A DNA stretch of 64,000 bases from Cephalotus follicularis (GCA_001972305.1 BDDD01002399.1:62001-126000); one strand, 5' to 3'; shown: positions 12,239 through 25,155, counted from the stretch's first letter. Translations and numbers: made by a program. Notes: a model not told the origin generated them from the sequence alone.

Positions 12239-13899
12239 TTTAATACCCCCGAATGGTGGGAGCCCGTACAGGTCATAATTCAGAACTAAACATAAAAGAA
12301 TATCTAAACAAAACTCGACTTTATTCATTTTATCAAAATATAAACTTAACTTTATTCAAACGCAGTGGTCTAAACATAACACTTCATAATCTGAAAACAT
12401 AATCGGAAATCCTTTTAACATAAACTAAAGTATCATGAATTGAAACTATCATATTGTTCTTAAAACAGGCCATAACACAACCATGAGTCAACATAAGCAT
12501 AGCAGGATCAAACTCCTAGATGATCCTTAAACATATGGGAGACACCTCTCATCACACATTGCCCAGATGCTCCTGATAACTTGCTGCATGGAAAACAAAA
12601 ACACGGCTGAGCAAACCTCAGTACGGATAAGGAAACATAAAACAGTAAACGATAATATAAAAGATAGAAAACACCTGAGCTTTTAAATATCATGAATCTT
12701 ATGCAAAACGAGACAAAATTACTTTCACATAAAGTAAAACTGAATATTTGTCTAAAGTAGTTATAAAGCACCAAGATTTCCAAATTTTGTAATCTTTTCA
12801 AATATCATAAAATCATAGCTTCATCCGATTCCATAGTTCCATAACAGAGATCCGATGTTCATATACATATAAATAAATTCAAGGGGTTTGCAAAGCCCAC
12901 ATGCTCCAACGGAATGACGTGTACGACACTACACAATCAATCCCCATAGTCCATATCATAACAAATCCTAGAGTCGACCCATATGCCTCTACAAAAAGGG
13001 GAATCCAAATCCTATTCAAAGGATATCATAACATAGAGAGACACCGTAGTCTAATCACACCGCTACGGAAGTGTCATGTACACGTGCTAGGCTTACGACA
13101 TGCTTATGGTACCTCCATAGGTACGAAATATCTCTGTACATTATTATGCCAAAACATTGTTTTATTCTAAAACAATTTTTAAAAACATAGACAGATTTTC
13201 TAAACATTTCCTAAACATATCATAATCATATCCGTATCTGAAAATTAACATACTTCATAAAGTGAAAGTCATGTTCAAAGTCAAAATCAGTGTACTTCCA
13301 TAAGTGAGAGTCATACTCAATTTATAAACCGGTAATATTAAACTTTAGTAAAAAAACATATTTTATAAAAAGAACCGAAACAAACATATGATAACAAAAT
13401 CCATACATTTTCATAAACAAAAAGCAGTGTCAAATACAAAAAGTCCGTAACAAAAACGATATTAAATCCATTCCAAATAAATCAAGAATAGCTAAAAGAG
13501 AAAACATCCTTACAATGGCAAAACTGAAAATTATGAAAACCCATAACAGAAGATGATAATCCAAGACGAAGAATCAAAATAAAATCCAATAGAGTATCAA
13601 AGAGCAGAATATCCATACATAATCATTAAACAGTAAAATTGACTTTATTCAAATAAAATCGAAGGGAGTATCCAAGAACGAAAGAATCCGTACCTTATGC
13701 GATCACAGAAATAACTTTACGAATTTCTAAACTGCACCTCAGTAGTACAATTATCTATAAAATATAAAATCATTCATATAAGGAATTAAAACAATTACGG
13801 ACATTAAAACAGAATTATAACGGTGTTTAAAACAGACCCCGATTCAACCGAAGGACCAACAGATAAGGAAACTTGAAAACAGGAATTTCCTAGACTGAC

Positions 13900-14085
13900 C
13901 AGCCGACTGTAGCAGGACTCCAGTTGACTGTTGAAACCTGGTAGTTGACTGTACCACATGACAAGCCGACTACATAATCAGGACTGCAGCCAGTCGACTG
14001 TGCAAGGAATAACAGTCGACTGATTGAAGAGGTAGCCGACTACTTGAAGCGCAACAGTCGACTGCCCAACAGCCGACTGTTCTGG
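13900..14085. repeat. AGTCGACTG motif array in LTR G
   Basis: About nine AGCCGACT/AGTCGACTG/GTTGACTG motifs at irregular spacing, placed as in the related LTR A array but on the opposite strand. Confidence 0.7.
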
Positions 14086-14871
14086 GCGACATAACAGAAA
14101 AATCTAACAATCCTATGCCAATTTTATGTCAAAACCTGGATTTCTCAATACCAGAGGGTCATAACCATTTAAACAAGACTCAATGAGGTAATTAAGACAG
14201 TAACAAAACATTGAATCATAAGATAGAGTACTGACAGTGGTTATACTTTTAAAGAGAGATGACTTCTAATCGAAACATGCATATATAATCCAATTTTCTA
14301 TCAAACCACCACTATCAGTTATCAAACCCAGATTACTCAACTTATATAAGATGTCCTAAGGCTGCTGTCAGGAAACAAAAATGAAAGAAACAAAAGAACA
14401 AAAGTTTGATAGCCAACATAACATGTACTCTGATTCGTAACAAGGTAAAACGAATCATCAAACTAGTTACATCGGACAAACCTGAATGAGTGACTGAGAA
14501 AACAGGAATTCCAATTGGCAGTGGCTGTTCAAGAATACATATGAAAAGAGATACAAAGTTTTAACAGTTTATCTAACTAGTGCATATCAAAATAAAACAA
14601 TACATAAACCAAACCATTAGAGGCAAACCTGATGAGACGAGGAAAACAATTGCACGAAGAACAAAAATGAATTTCCAAGTTGCAGGTTCGGTGGTTCCAG
14701 GGGCAAGAAAGAAGTATATCGCAAAACATTGAACAAATGGCATACTTAAACAGAAAAGAAGAGACAAAATCGGCTGAGATAAGAAAAGAAGGAACAAAAT
14801 CCGATAAGATAAGGAAAAGTGGAGAGATTTTTTGGAGAATTTGAGGGAAAGAGGGAGAGATTCGGTGAGAT

Positions 14872-14874
<3 letters not shown>

Positions 14875-14914
<40 letters not shown>
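14875..14914. repeat. (GA)n microsatellite
   Basis: About 40 bp of uninterrupted GA dinucleotides inside solo LTR G. Confidence 0.97.
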
Positions 14915-14918
<4 letters not shown>

Positions 14919-15177
14919 AAGAATTAATTAAAAGATTTAGTTTTAAATAAAATAGATTTATAATAAAACTAATCTATAAACTAATTAATATGCAATAAAA
15001 TCAATTTTACTTATTCATATACACTGTCTAACAAATACCCAAAAGGCCCAAGGCTGGTATCAGTCAGCCCAAACCACAAAGACCAAAACAGAGAGAAAAA
15101 AAAGACAGACTACTTAACAAAACAGATTAAAAGCACAAAAAAAAAATACACACGGATAAACGGGGTATTACACAGTG

Positions 15178-15721
15178 ACTTCAGGACCTGCTAGTAGTAG
15201 CGGTGCTGCAGCTAGACATTCACAGCGGGGAGATACTAGCAAGAGCATCATGAAAGGTAGAGTCTTTACTGTTACTCAGAAGGAAGTTTCGGAATCTACT
15301 TTTGTTATTGGAGGTACATTGTATATTTATGGCTTTTCTAATATAGTGTTGATGGATCATGAGCATCACATTTATTTATTGCTTAACGAGTTGCATCTTG
15401 TTTGGGTGAGACACCCGATTGCATGCCATATGTTTTAGATGTGAGTACACATATTGGGAATTCCATGTGTATGGATTCTATGTATAGAAGTTGTGAGATT
15501 TCTATCGCGGATATTCCGTTATATGTAGATCTGATTGTATTGCCCATTCGAGACTTTGATGTCATATTGGGCATGGATTGGTTGTCAGCCCATCATGTTT
15601 GTATGGACTGCTATAGCAAAATAGTGAAATTTTGTCTGCCCGATGGTAGTACCTTCCAACTTGAGGGAGACAAAGCATTTTCTATGCCGGTTGTATCCTT
15701 CACTCGTGCATCAAGGTATCG
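15178..15721 (+). pseudogene. Element C protease remnant, first part
   Basis: Resumes after solo LTR G with a gag-protease linker (SGPASSSGAAARHS, then VIGGTLYIYGF) nearly the same as in element K. The protease active-site segment after VLMD near 15352 is scrambled by small indels. From 15402 the fold is clear: [61 protein letters not shown]. In this family it is an aspartic protease that cuts the Gag-Pol polyprotein. The reading stops at 15721, where solo LTR H is inserted. Confidence 0.88.
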
Positions 15722-18434
15722 TGTAATAACCGCAAATTCAATTAATGTATATTGATCCAATTTTGAAATAAAATATACATTTTTAATTGAGTTAATTGTT
15801 CAATTATATTAATTTCTATGATTGGTAAATGCTTGGGATGAATGGATGTGCAATTGGTGAAGTATCAAAAAAATTAAGAAGCCCTAAACCAGACCAAACA
15901 GCCGACTGTCACAGGGCAACAGCCGACTGTTTGATACGTGTTGGAGGCAGTCGACCGCCCACTATAGCCAGTCAACTGGATTAGTGCAGGATAGACTCCT
16001 GGCATGTGCAGAGACAAGAATGACTGGGTGTAGGTATGGCACGTACGTGTCACCACCTGCCACCACATGCAAAAGAGTATGCTTGCATGTTCTCTGCAGA
16101 CCTACAACCTACAAATTGAAAAAATAATGAGAGAAAGGTGAAGAGAGGGATGCATGTGATGGAAAGAAAAGAGAGAAAGATGAGTGCATGTGACTTAGAA
16201 AGGAATCTGACGAATTCAAAGTCTTTTGACCTTATATCAGCTGTTGAATGGTGAAATGAGTGTTAGAAAACACTGAGTGAAGTGAGAGTTGCTAAGGATT
16301 ATTGAAAGCTTGCATTGGATGATTTAGAGAGCTCAAAGGAAGACTTGGAAGCTTTAGACTCTTGGTAAGTTTCTAAACTCGAGCTCACTGCCATGTGTTG
16401 ATAAAATAGCTAGGAGAATGTGGAATATCTTCTGTTAATATTTAGGATTAACAACCTCTTGAATTGAAATAGAAAGTAGTAATTGGATCAAGTGGAATTG
16501 GTGACTATAACCTCTAGAATGGATTTTAGTTGTTGTTAATATCATGAATATGCTTACTGGTTTCCTAAATATAAATGCATCTTCTGTCAACACACTTAAG
16601 ATCAATGAATCCGAGATTGAATGATAGTTGACATAGAGTTCAAAGGATGTTGTTAAATGGAGGTTAAGACTTAGAGAACTTGATGATTAAGCTACTGTTG
16701 GAATTGTAATTGTTATAAGTAATTACTGAAACCTACTGGTATTGATGCATGTGTTCATAAACAAACATGCATAGACTGATTCTGCTGGAAATTGAAAGAG
16801 TGATTGGTGAAAAGGCTTGGAAACACAAAGAGAAAGATCAACTCCAATTGATCTTGGGATAAGCTTTTGAGGTAGGGGTAATGATATGTTATGGAAGATA
16901 TAGTATGCATATTGTGTATGTCTATTTTCTACATGATTACATGTGTTGAAATTGATTGGAAATTAAACTTGAAGTGCATGACTTGCTACTGCCTGCATTT
17001 TCTGGGCAGAGGCAGTCGACTGCTCCTCATGGCAGTCGACTACTCAACCTATACAGTCGACTACTCAACCAAGGCAGTCGGCTATTCTTGAGGGCAACCG
17101 ACTGTTCTGTGTAAATTTTCTGATATAAGTCCTGTTAAGGCCTCGATTTTGAATGTAATGAACTTGGCCTCCATATGGATGACTAGAATAGTTAATCCTG
17201 GCCTCATATACAATTACATTCCAAAAAAATTAAACAATGTACGCACTCCTTGTGAGAGTTGCATATGAATGACTATGAAATGCTATTATTGTGAATCCTT
17301 GCATTGCTACTGAATTGTGATATTGTTACTGAATATGCTACTGTCATATTATTATAAACTGTTTTGGTGTCATTTAACACCACTGCCATTATGTTCAATA
17401 AATTGAAACCAACTATGGGCTATGTACCCAAATCATGATATCGACTATCATTTTCAAATGAATGGTTATTGTCAAATGAACTACTGATTTGCTCCTATAT
17501 GAGAAGTACCTATTGTTTTGTTTTCCAAACTGGAAACCATTATTAAATTGATATCGTTTTCCTCCGAAGATATGTACGATAAATGACTTGTTATATGTTT
17601 CTAAAGAAAACCACTTTTCTATTGTATATTGCTGATATATGTAATATTATTATTGAAACGCTTGTATTGTTTGTCTATGATTGCCGTGGTTGAGTGATGG
17701 AGGATGTCACTGATTACGGATGTGATCCTGGGTGCCAGGAGTTGGCCAGAGTATCACCCAAACGTGTCTGCATTGCAGATCTTAATGGTTAAACTGCCCG
17801 CCAACGCCGGTAGTAAATGTTACCATATCTATCATCTTCGGAGCGTAGAGTGATAGTTAGGTGGTGCGCAGTTGGTGCTAGGAGTTAGCGACATGTGACA
17901 CCCAATTGATGGATGAATTGATTGTACCCTTGTGCGGTATTCTTACATATGTATTGTTTATGGCCACTTGGCATGATTGCTCATATATTGGCTCATTTAA
18001 ATGTTATTTTGATATAAACTGTCATACATGTTGCATTCATATATTCCTTATCATGCATTATCTTCCTACTTAGCCAAGTGAGGACAACGGCTAACCCCTA
18101 CAATTTCAGATTAAGCGAAGACGTGTGGAGATTGCCGCTGAAGCTTGGAGAGCTTCTATTGTCAACTTAAGGTTGTTATTTCCTTTATGATGTATTGTAT
18201 TGTCTCGAACGGATCACATCCCGTGTTGTGTTGTATTTCCTTTTATGTAAGGATAATTGTTGGTTTTTCCCGCACGTAGTATGGGATGCGTGCGGACGGC
18301 TTGTATTTATATTCCGGCTTATCGAATGCTTCCGCAAATTTATTTATGAATTGTGCTAGAATATTATTTATGCTTAATTCTGATATCACCACATATGCTT
18401 GTCTTAACATGAATTTGAAATACGGGGTGTGACA
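15722..18434 (+). mobile_element. Solo LTR H
   Basis: 2713 bp from TGTAATAACC to GGGGTGTGACA with an exact target duplication TATCG (15717-15721 and 18435-18439). Protease-RT linker coding of element C flanks both sides. No primer site or polypurine tract lies inside, so it is a solo LTR. It carries AGTCGACTG-type motifs (15895-15975 and 17008-17105) and the inverted repeat TTAGCC/GGCTAA (18070-18094). Confidence 0.93.
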
Positions 18435-18439
18435 TATCG

Positions 18440-18581
18440 AGAAAGGATGCGAAAGATACTTGGCTTATGTGGTTGATACTAGGAAGAAGAAAGGACTGAG
18501 CCTTGAGGAAATTTCAGTTGTGTGTGAATTTCCTGATGTGTTTCCTGTAGATTCGGTATCGTTGCCGCCAAAGAGGAATAT
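18440..18581 (+). pseudogene. Element C pol fragment between H and F1 (protease-RT linker)
   Basis: Short open stretch: [36 protein letters not shown] and LPPKRN. It matches the linker before RT in element K. It is cut at 18581 by solo LTR F1 and resumes at 20889 with the same protein. Confidence 0.9.
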
Positions 18582-20387
18582 TGTAACGCCCCTGACCCAA
18601 GTCCGCTAATAGCTCTAAGCGAACTTCGAGGATTAGCTGCGTTACGTGGGAGTGAACCGTTACATCCTTTGGTACTCTTCTCTAAGAGTACATTACATCA
18701 TAAACTCATGTCTTGCTACATAATACAAAATCTTAAATTCAAACTTTACACATAAACATCTTATATAAAGATGTCATAACCATATCATTGGTATACATTG
18801 ACACAGGATCATTCTTTATCATAACATATATTACAGCAGAAAACATTATCTTATTACATGTCAAAAGCATTCTTATGCAAACAATGTTGCATAGTACATT
18901 TCCTTTGCAAAGTTTCTTCTGAAGAGCTCCCTTTAAGCTCGTAATCTCCATTCAATCATTTCCTCACAACATTTTTTATTTGAAAACAAACATTGAAATG
19001 AATGAGCTCAAAATAGCTCAGTAAGTTGTTTTTACTGTAAACACATTTCATCGTAACCTTTTTCTAGTCAATACATATAACTAGAACATTTCATAAAACA
19101 TATCACTTTTCTAGTTACAAATTCGTAACTAGAACATTTCATAAACATGGAAGTCATAAAAACCTTAATGAACCCTTTTACACCGCTTCACCGGGGCTTT
19201 CTGCACTCCCCGACAACTATCCTTACATCACATGCATGTCCACGAGCACTTTACGCTCCATTAACTTTGAGCATCTCGCTCCATTCCCCTTGTATCGCAA
19301 TCGAAGGGTGGTTCATTCATCATTTCATAAAACATTTCCACAACACTTTGAGTGATCATCCCAAAGCATTCATAAAAATCATTTCATAACATTTCTTTCA
19401 CAATTCATAAACTTTTGTCTTCATTGGAGTAATTAACTCAAATGCATTCATAAAACAGTTTTGCATAGCTTTACTAAAACTGATAATTCATATAGAAATA
19501 AGCATTTTAAAAGAAAACATATAGCTTAAACATTAAAGTAGACATCTTTACGAATTCAGAAAGCTCAAGATCATAACAATTGGTTGAGAATTGGATCCGT
19601 AATGAATTTTTGAAAGCGGCTGGTTCCATATGAAAATAGGGCATGAGCAGCAAAATGAAACATTGATTCTTATCAAGAATTCGATAGAATTTCGAGATAC
19701 ATAAAACATAACAGTTACATAGGACATCTTAAGGTTTTCAAAACATCCAACCATTTAATTTTTTCATCAAGAAACGAGCAAGATGTGATTTAAAGAAGTT
19801 GATGCATAATCCAGGAATAAAACAGTACCCAAACAGCAATTTAAAACATGGATTTTCGTCAAGAAATCGATAGAATATTGAAACGTACAAAGCATAACAG
19901 TTAAAAAGGACATCCTAACGTTTCTAGAACATTCAACCATTCAAAAAGTCATCAAGAATTGAGCAATATATGAATAAAACAATCAGCTGCATAATTTTAA
20001 ATCAAAACAGAGGAAGCATTGACATAAATGGGTATAGAATTTCCTTACTTTGCTTTAGAATTTCTTTCTCTCTTTGCTTTGCCGAAATCTCCACTTATTC
20101 CCAGCAGAAAGCACTTTCTATCCTCAGCCAAAATGACTGAATTCAGCCCTCATTGCCATTAAATAGAATGGTTACTTTGGAGGCAAGTCTTCTCCCTCTC
20201 TCACATGACTCAACACTATCTTTTAAAAGCCCATGTGCTCAACATCAGCCAATCCAAGTGATAACACTTGTTAGATCATCTGATAACATCTCAAATCATT
20301 CATCCCGGGCCTTCCACGTGTCCAAAATTAAATATTTGTACTCACAAAATGACAAAAAGTCAGATTTTGAAATTTGTCTGTAGCTCA

Positions 20388-20600
20388 AAGCGTCGACGCT
20401 TTCTCCCTTAGCGCCGCCGGTCACGGGCTTGTCCTGAGTTCTCCAACTTCTATCTCGACAAAAGCGCTGATGCTTCCCTACAAAGCGTCGCCGCTTTAAG
20501 TCTCGTCTAGGTCCACCTCAGTACTTGATTTCAAAGTGTCGACGCTTACATTTGGAGCGCCATCGGTTGCCCCAAGCGTCGCCGCTTTTAGTAAAACCGT
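20388..20600. repeat. AAGCGTCGACGCTTT motif array in LTR F1
   Basis: Seven or eight copies of AAAGCGTCGACGCTTT and variants (GCGCCGCCGG, GCGTCGCCGC), spaced 15-35 bp. The full motif is a 14-16 bp palindrome. Confidence 0.75.
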
Positions 20601-20697
20601 TGGCACTTTAGACATCTTTGTGAACTCTTAACGTTTGAGATTGACACTTTCAACATGACATTCATCCAAAACAAATAGCCAATTTCAATTTTCTTCT

Positions 20698-20768
20698 GGG
20701 GGAGCTGCCCCCGAGCCTTTGCCCGCTGTCTGGGCAGCGTGACCCCCCGTCCGCTCACCGGGGAGCGG
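20698..20768. other. GC-rich triple hairpin in LTR F1
   Basis: Three adjacent inverted repeats in an otherwise AT-rich LTR: GGGGG/CCCCC (20698-20712), CGCTG/CAGCG with a 6-nt loop (20724-20739), and CCGCTC/GAGCGG with a 6-nt loop (20751-20768). All three have counterparts in F2 with unchanged pairing. Confidence 0.8.
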
Positions 20769-20888
20769 AACCCCCTAACCCCCCGAGCGTAGGGTCATAC
20801 TACGGGTCCCTTGAAATATTTGCCAATTTACACAATAGAAATCATATTTCCATAATTAATATCTTTAATGGAAATTCAATTCATTACA

Positions 20889-21937
20889 AATATGGAGTTT
20901 TTATTGATCTTGTACTTGGTACAACTCCTATTTCTAAGGCACCCATGATGGCTCCTGCAAAATTGAGAGAACTGAAGATTTAGTTACAAGATTTGATTGA
21001 CAAAGGGTTCGTTCAACCTAGTGTTTTCCCCGTTGGATGCACCAACGTTATTTCTGAAGAAGAAGGATGGGTCAATGAGGCTTTGCATTGATTACCGGAT
21101 GCTAAATAAAGCAACGATTAAGAACAAGTATCCTCTTCCACACATTGAGGAATTGTTCGATCAGTTACAAGGATCGAGAGTATTCTCTAAGCTCGATTTG
21201 AGATCAGATTATTAGAAGTTAAGAGTGCGGGAAGGAGATATCAAAAAGACTGCTTTTCGAACACGGTATGGTCACTATGAGTTTCTGGTGATGCCATTTG
21301 GTGTTACTAATGCACTAGCAGCATTCATGTCCTTGATGAACGATGTGTTCCGACCATACTTGTATCAGTTTGTGGTTATATTTACTGACGATATGCTGAT
21401 ATACTCGAGGAATGAGGAGGAACATGCACATCATCTGAGGTTGGTTTTGGAGATTCTCAAAGAACAATGTTTATATGCCAAATTCGGTAAGTGTGAATTT
21501 TGGCTTGATCATGTGATCTTTCTTGGTCAGAAAGTTTTTGAAGAAGGTTTGCTCGAGATTATCCACAATCGAAGAATGTAACTGAGGTATGTAGTTTCCT
21601 TGGATTGGGGGGTTATTATCAGAGATTCATCCAGAAATTTTCGAGAATTGCCGCGCCATTGACACAATTGACCCAAAAGAACAATTTGTTTATTTGGGAT
21701 GGGGACTACGTGGCTACATCTGAGATCTGTCACATATCTTGGATTATGACTCGGTATCGGTGCAAGATGATCTTTCTTGCGAGGAGTTGCTTGTGAGGAT
21801 TATGGATTGGAAGACTCAAGTGTTGAGGAACCGAACCATTCCTATGGTAAAGGTTCAACTACAATTCCATCAACCTGATGAAGCTACGTGGGAACGTGAG
21901 GATGATATCCGAGAATGTTACCCTCATTTATTCTAGA
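20889..21937 (+). pseudogene. Element C RT joined to chromodomain-like tail (RNase H and integrase deleted)
   Basis: Continues pol after F1. RT motifs: [30 protein letters not shown] followed by a stop near 21213, [12 protein letters not shown], and the catalytic box FTDD near 21384. A frameshift near 21580 precedes the RNase H start (LGGYYQRFIQKFSRIAAPLTQLTQ). At about 21715 the sequence jumps to the C-terminus: DYDSVSVQDDLSCEE, DWKTQVLRNRTIPMVKVQ, then WEREDDIRECYPHLF, a chromodomain-like tail. All of integrase and most of RNase H is missing, so this copy could move only with enzymes supplied from elsewhere, if at all. Confidence 0.9.
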
Positions 21938-21970
21938 AATGTTAAAATTTTGAGGACGAATTCCTTGAAT

Positions 21971-21981
21971 GGGGGGAGGAT
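21971..21981 (+). promoter_or_regulatory. Polypurine tract of element C
   Basis: GGGGGGAGGAT directly before the TGTCATGCCC start of the 3' LTR. Confidence 0.88.
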
Positions 21982-24609
21982 TGTCATGCCCGGAAATTCT
22001 ATTAATGTATTATTGTAGTTTTCCTTGTAATCTTATGGAGAATTATTGAGAATTATTAATTTTCAGTTTAATGTTGAAATTTGAGTTGAGGATGTTAAGA
22101 TTGATGTATTGATTTAAAATGTAAGAGAAAGGGCATTGAGGGTCGATGCCAAAGGGTAAACACTACGCTTAAGGCTTCTGGCCTTAAATCATCGACGCCA
22201 TGAAGTAGCATCAACACCAGGAAGTTAGGCGCGACACTAAGGGTCCTTGCCCGAACGCATCGACGCCAAGAGATGACTGTTGACGGGGTTCGTGGAACCT
22301 GTTAGTGCTAATAAGGATGGTCAACGCGTCAACGCCTAAAGGTTAACATCAATGCCTAAAACTTTCGGCATAAGAAGTTAAAGCACTAACAGAAGAAGCG
22401 TGAAGGACAAGTGTGAGACTTCGATTCAGGTAAGATAAGAGAGGAAGAGAGGCACGGCTCCCATAAAGCACACTCCTTCCTCCTCAACCTTCAGTGCCTG
22501 GAATAGAGAGAAAGAGAAGGAAAACAGTGAGAAAAGAGAGAAACGGGAGAAGACAGAGGTCATACCTCTCCATTGTTGAACCTGGAAGCTTTGTAGCTCG
22601 GATAAGTTAGAGTCGAGCTTGGATTTGGAGTCCCTATGCCGAACTTGGACCTCAAGAGGAGCACCACAGGACTGTGATCTTAAAGAGGTGGACTTCGATT
22701 CATAACTTGGAATCAGAGGTAGGGATCGTATAACTATATTTTTGAGTTCAGTTATAATAAGAGTCATTTGGTGAAGTGCATGAATGGTGGATTGAGTGAA
22801 TGCTATAGTTTGTCTTTGAATGATAAACTGTTTTGGATATCCTATTTGGATGAATATGGACTAAGTATTGCATGTGTTGTTTTGCTTGGATCGACTGTTT
22901 CTCAACATGGTTGTGCATTGTGATGGAAGAGACGCTGTTATGGTCTTACAGACGTTGACGCCTAGAGTGCGTGTCAACGCCTTGATCTGTTATATGAGAG
23001 AAAGACGCTCAAAGCGTTGACACCTAAGGTTCCTTACCTTAAATTGTCGACGCTAAGAGGTAAAGCGCTGACTCTCAAGGATCCTTACCTTGAAGCGTAG
23101 ACGCCAAAGAGGCGAGGCGTTGACGCCTAAGTGTCTACCATAGATATGGTGCGCTATTAACGTTAACGCCTGGAACATGTAATGACGCCTAGAGCAAGTG
23201 TTGGTGCATGAGAGGATTTCCATGCACATTGACGCCTAGAGTAGACGTTGATGCCTAAGAGAAGTGCGATAACGTTGATGCGTATAGGGTATACGTCGAC
23301 GCCAAAAGAGACTGATTACCCTTTTGAGCACAAGGTGTCGTACACGTTGACACGTAGAGTTAGGTGTTGACACGTAGAGTTAGGTGTTGACGCCAAAAGG
23401 GTCTGTCACATTTTTAGCATATGTTTGCTTGCATATCATTCCGGATTGGTCGAGCTTACCTCGTCGTGTGCCGGCTAGCGTCGATATATGTATGGATTGA
23501 ACTATCTAAATGATTTCTAAAATGTTTTTATCATTTTGGAAAAGTGTATACAATGATTTTACTATAAATCATTATTTGATATGAAATATTACATTTCAAC
23601 ATATTTGAAACGTGGATTGATACATATTTTGAATAAATATGTTTTAGAGTATTTTATCATACATAAATTACTTGATGATGATTTTTGAAAGGATTATTAT
23701 AAATATATCCAAATGTATTTATGATTTCAACGTTTACATATTTATAAATTACTTGAAACATAATTGATTTATTTGATTGGTTGAACTTTCCTCGCCTTGG
23801 ACGGTTAGCCTGCGTGCTTTCCCCGCCTTGGACGGTTAGCTTTATTCGATTGTGAGATGTTGTTCCTCGCCTTGAATGGTTTGCATGAGTGCTTTCCCTG
23901 CCTTGGATGGTTAGCATTATTTGCCTTGGACGGTCAGCCTGCGTGCTTTCCTCGCCTTGGACGATTAGCATCTTTTGAGTGGTCAAGCTTTCCTGGCCTT
24001 GTGTCGGTTAGCCTCGATACATATGGATTGTCTGGTCCCTTGGGACATGACTGATGGATTGTGTGATTTTAGCCACTTGGCATGATTGTTGCCGGTTGAT
24101 AGATACATACATATACATATATATATGTTGTGTATTGCATCATGAATGCATTCATTACATGGCATCTATTATCACTGCCCCCAAAGTACCTTTATATTTT
24201 CTGTACTAAGGCAGTGGATTCGACTGACCCTATCAATTTCAGATTGATGTAGTGGATTCGACACTGCTTATGCTTGGGGAAAACGAAGTGGAGTTTAAAC
24301 TGTATTTCTCTTGAGAAATATTAATGTTATTGTAATGGATGGAATTATGTATTGAAAGGATTATTGATCGATTATGTTTTGATCATGCTCCGTTTGTGGG
24401 AAATTAACAATGTTGCTACTGTATTATTGTTAAATATTGGTAAAATGTTGTATGGGATGCATGTTGCGTATTAATTCATCTTTTGATTATATGCTTCCGC
24501 AATGAAATGACATGATTGGAAAGTTTTAAATTTCTCATATTTTTATATAAGCTGAATATATGTTGATTGCCATGACTTCCGGGTCTTATATCGGGAACAG
24601 GGTGTGACA
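21982..24609 (+). mobile_element. 3' LTR of element C
   Basis: 2628 bp from TGTCATGCCC to GGGTGTGACA, co-linear with 8239-10950. It carries the same GTTGACGCC arrays and 75-bp repeat with small length differences. Its TTAGCC/GGCTAA hairpin region (24206-24230) has lost pairing. Right target copy is ATTGT. Confidence 0.92.
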
Positions 24610-24830
24610 ATTGTCAACGCACCAATCATGCATATGATGATTGCTGGTGGAAGGCTGGCAAGTGTATGGCTTGTGGAGCTTCGGACCATACGGTTAGAGA
24701 GTGTCCTCATGAACAATATGGTTCCGGGAGTTAGCAAGGACATGGTATGTGTTAATCTCAAGGAGATCTTCATCAGCCAAGCCGTGATTTTGGATAGCAG
24801 TATCAGGACCACCCTGTACTAGTTCACCTT
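24610..24830 (+). pseudogene. Element B gag, second part (zinc knuckles)
   Basis: Resumes the gag broken at 8238. The end of the first CCHC knuckle (H and last C near 24625-24642) is followed by an intact second knuckle, CMACGASDHTVREC, at about 24664-24705. These knuckles bind RNA. Allowing for one 5-bp target copy, the first knuckle regains CX2CX4HX4C spacing across the insertion of C. Reading then decays before the integrase remnant. Confidence 0.88.
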
Positions 24831-24921
24831 CTCATGCGAGGTAAACAGGTAATGGGATCAGAACCTACCTTGTAAGGTAGAGTATATCGATAGAATCATA
24901 GTGGTGTAATGGTCATGCGTA

Positions 24922-25155
24922 ATGGATTGGGGTGGCAGTTGGGATGAACATCTGTTGTTAGTAGAGTTCACGTATAATAACAGTTACCATACTAGTACTG
25001 GAAGGGCACCATTCGAGGCTCTCTATGGGAGGAAGTGTAGAACCCCAATTTGTTGGTTTGAAGTGGGTGAACAGAGTCCTTTGGGACAAAAGTTTGTGCA
25101 AGAAACGACGGAGAAGGCCGAGGAGAACTCATATATAGTCAGAGATGGTTTTTGA
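24922..25155 (+). pseudogene. Element B integrase remnant
   Basis: 78 codons matching the C-terminal part of the integrase core: GSWDEHLLLVEFTYNNSYH, APFEALYGRKCRTPICW, GEQSPLGQKFVQETTEK. The two catalytic Asp regions, the zinc domain, RT, RNase H and protease are all missing, so about 3 kb of pol has been deleted between 24830 and 24922. It stops at 25155, where the minisatellite begins in the same frame. Confidence 0.88.

Larger units (their letters stand above)
12239..15172 (-). mobile_element. Solo LTR G (family A, minus orientation)
   Basis: 2934 bp whose ends are the reverse complement of LTR A: TTTAATACCCCC at the left (TG degraded to TT) and GGGGTATTACA at the right. Target copies are CAATG (12234-12238) and CAGTG (15173-15177), one mismatch. 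Gag-protease linker coding of element C continues on both sides. It contains an AGTCGACTG-type array (13900-14085) and a GA microsatellite. The hairpin seen in LTR A is decayed here. Confidence 0.9.
18582..20888 (-). mobile_element. Solo LTR F1 (family F, minus orientation)
   Basis: 2307 bp with TGTAACGCCCC at the left and ATTCATTACA at the right, and an exact target duplication AATAT (18577-18581 and 20889-20893). It is homologous to F2 (31949-34021) on the opposite strand. It contains an AGCGTCGACGCTTT-type array (20388-20600), a GC-rich hairpin cluster (20698-20768) and the inverted repeat GAGCT/AGCTC (19004-19019). There is no internal coding. Confidence 0.93.
8239..24609 (+). mobile_element. 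Element C (Tekay-like Ty3/gypsy with both LTRs, hosts G, H and F1)
   Basis: Complete outline: 5' LTR 8239-10950, primer site, gag, protease, RT, polypurine tract, 3' LTR 21982-24609. Target copies ATTAT (8234-8238) and ATTGT (24610-24614) differ at one base. The internal region is split by three solo LTRs (G, H, F1). RNase H and integrase are absent through an internal deletion near 21715-21740. The two LTRs have accumulated many substitutions and small indels relative to each other, so this is an old insertion. It sits inside the gag zinc knuckle of element B. Confidence 0.92.

Noticed and set aside
20690-20815. GC-rich block first considered as rRNA or organellar DNA
   Set aside because: It sits inside a bounded solo LTR with target duplication and recurs at the same place in F2.
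24543-24822. ORFs spanning the junction of LTR C and B gag on both strands
   Set aside because: The plus-strand one is in the wrong frame for gag and the minus-strand one is a shadow; only the zinc-knuckle frame is real.
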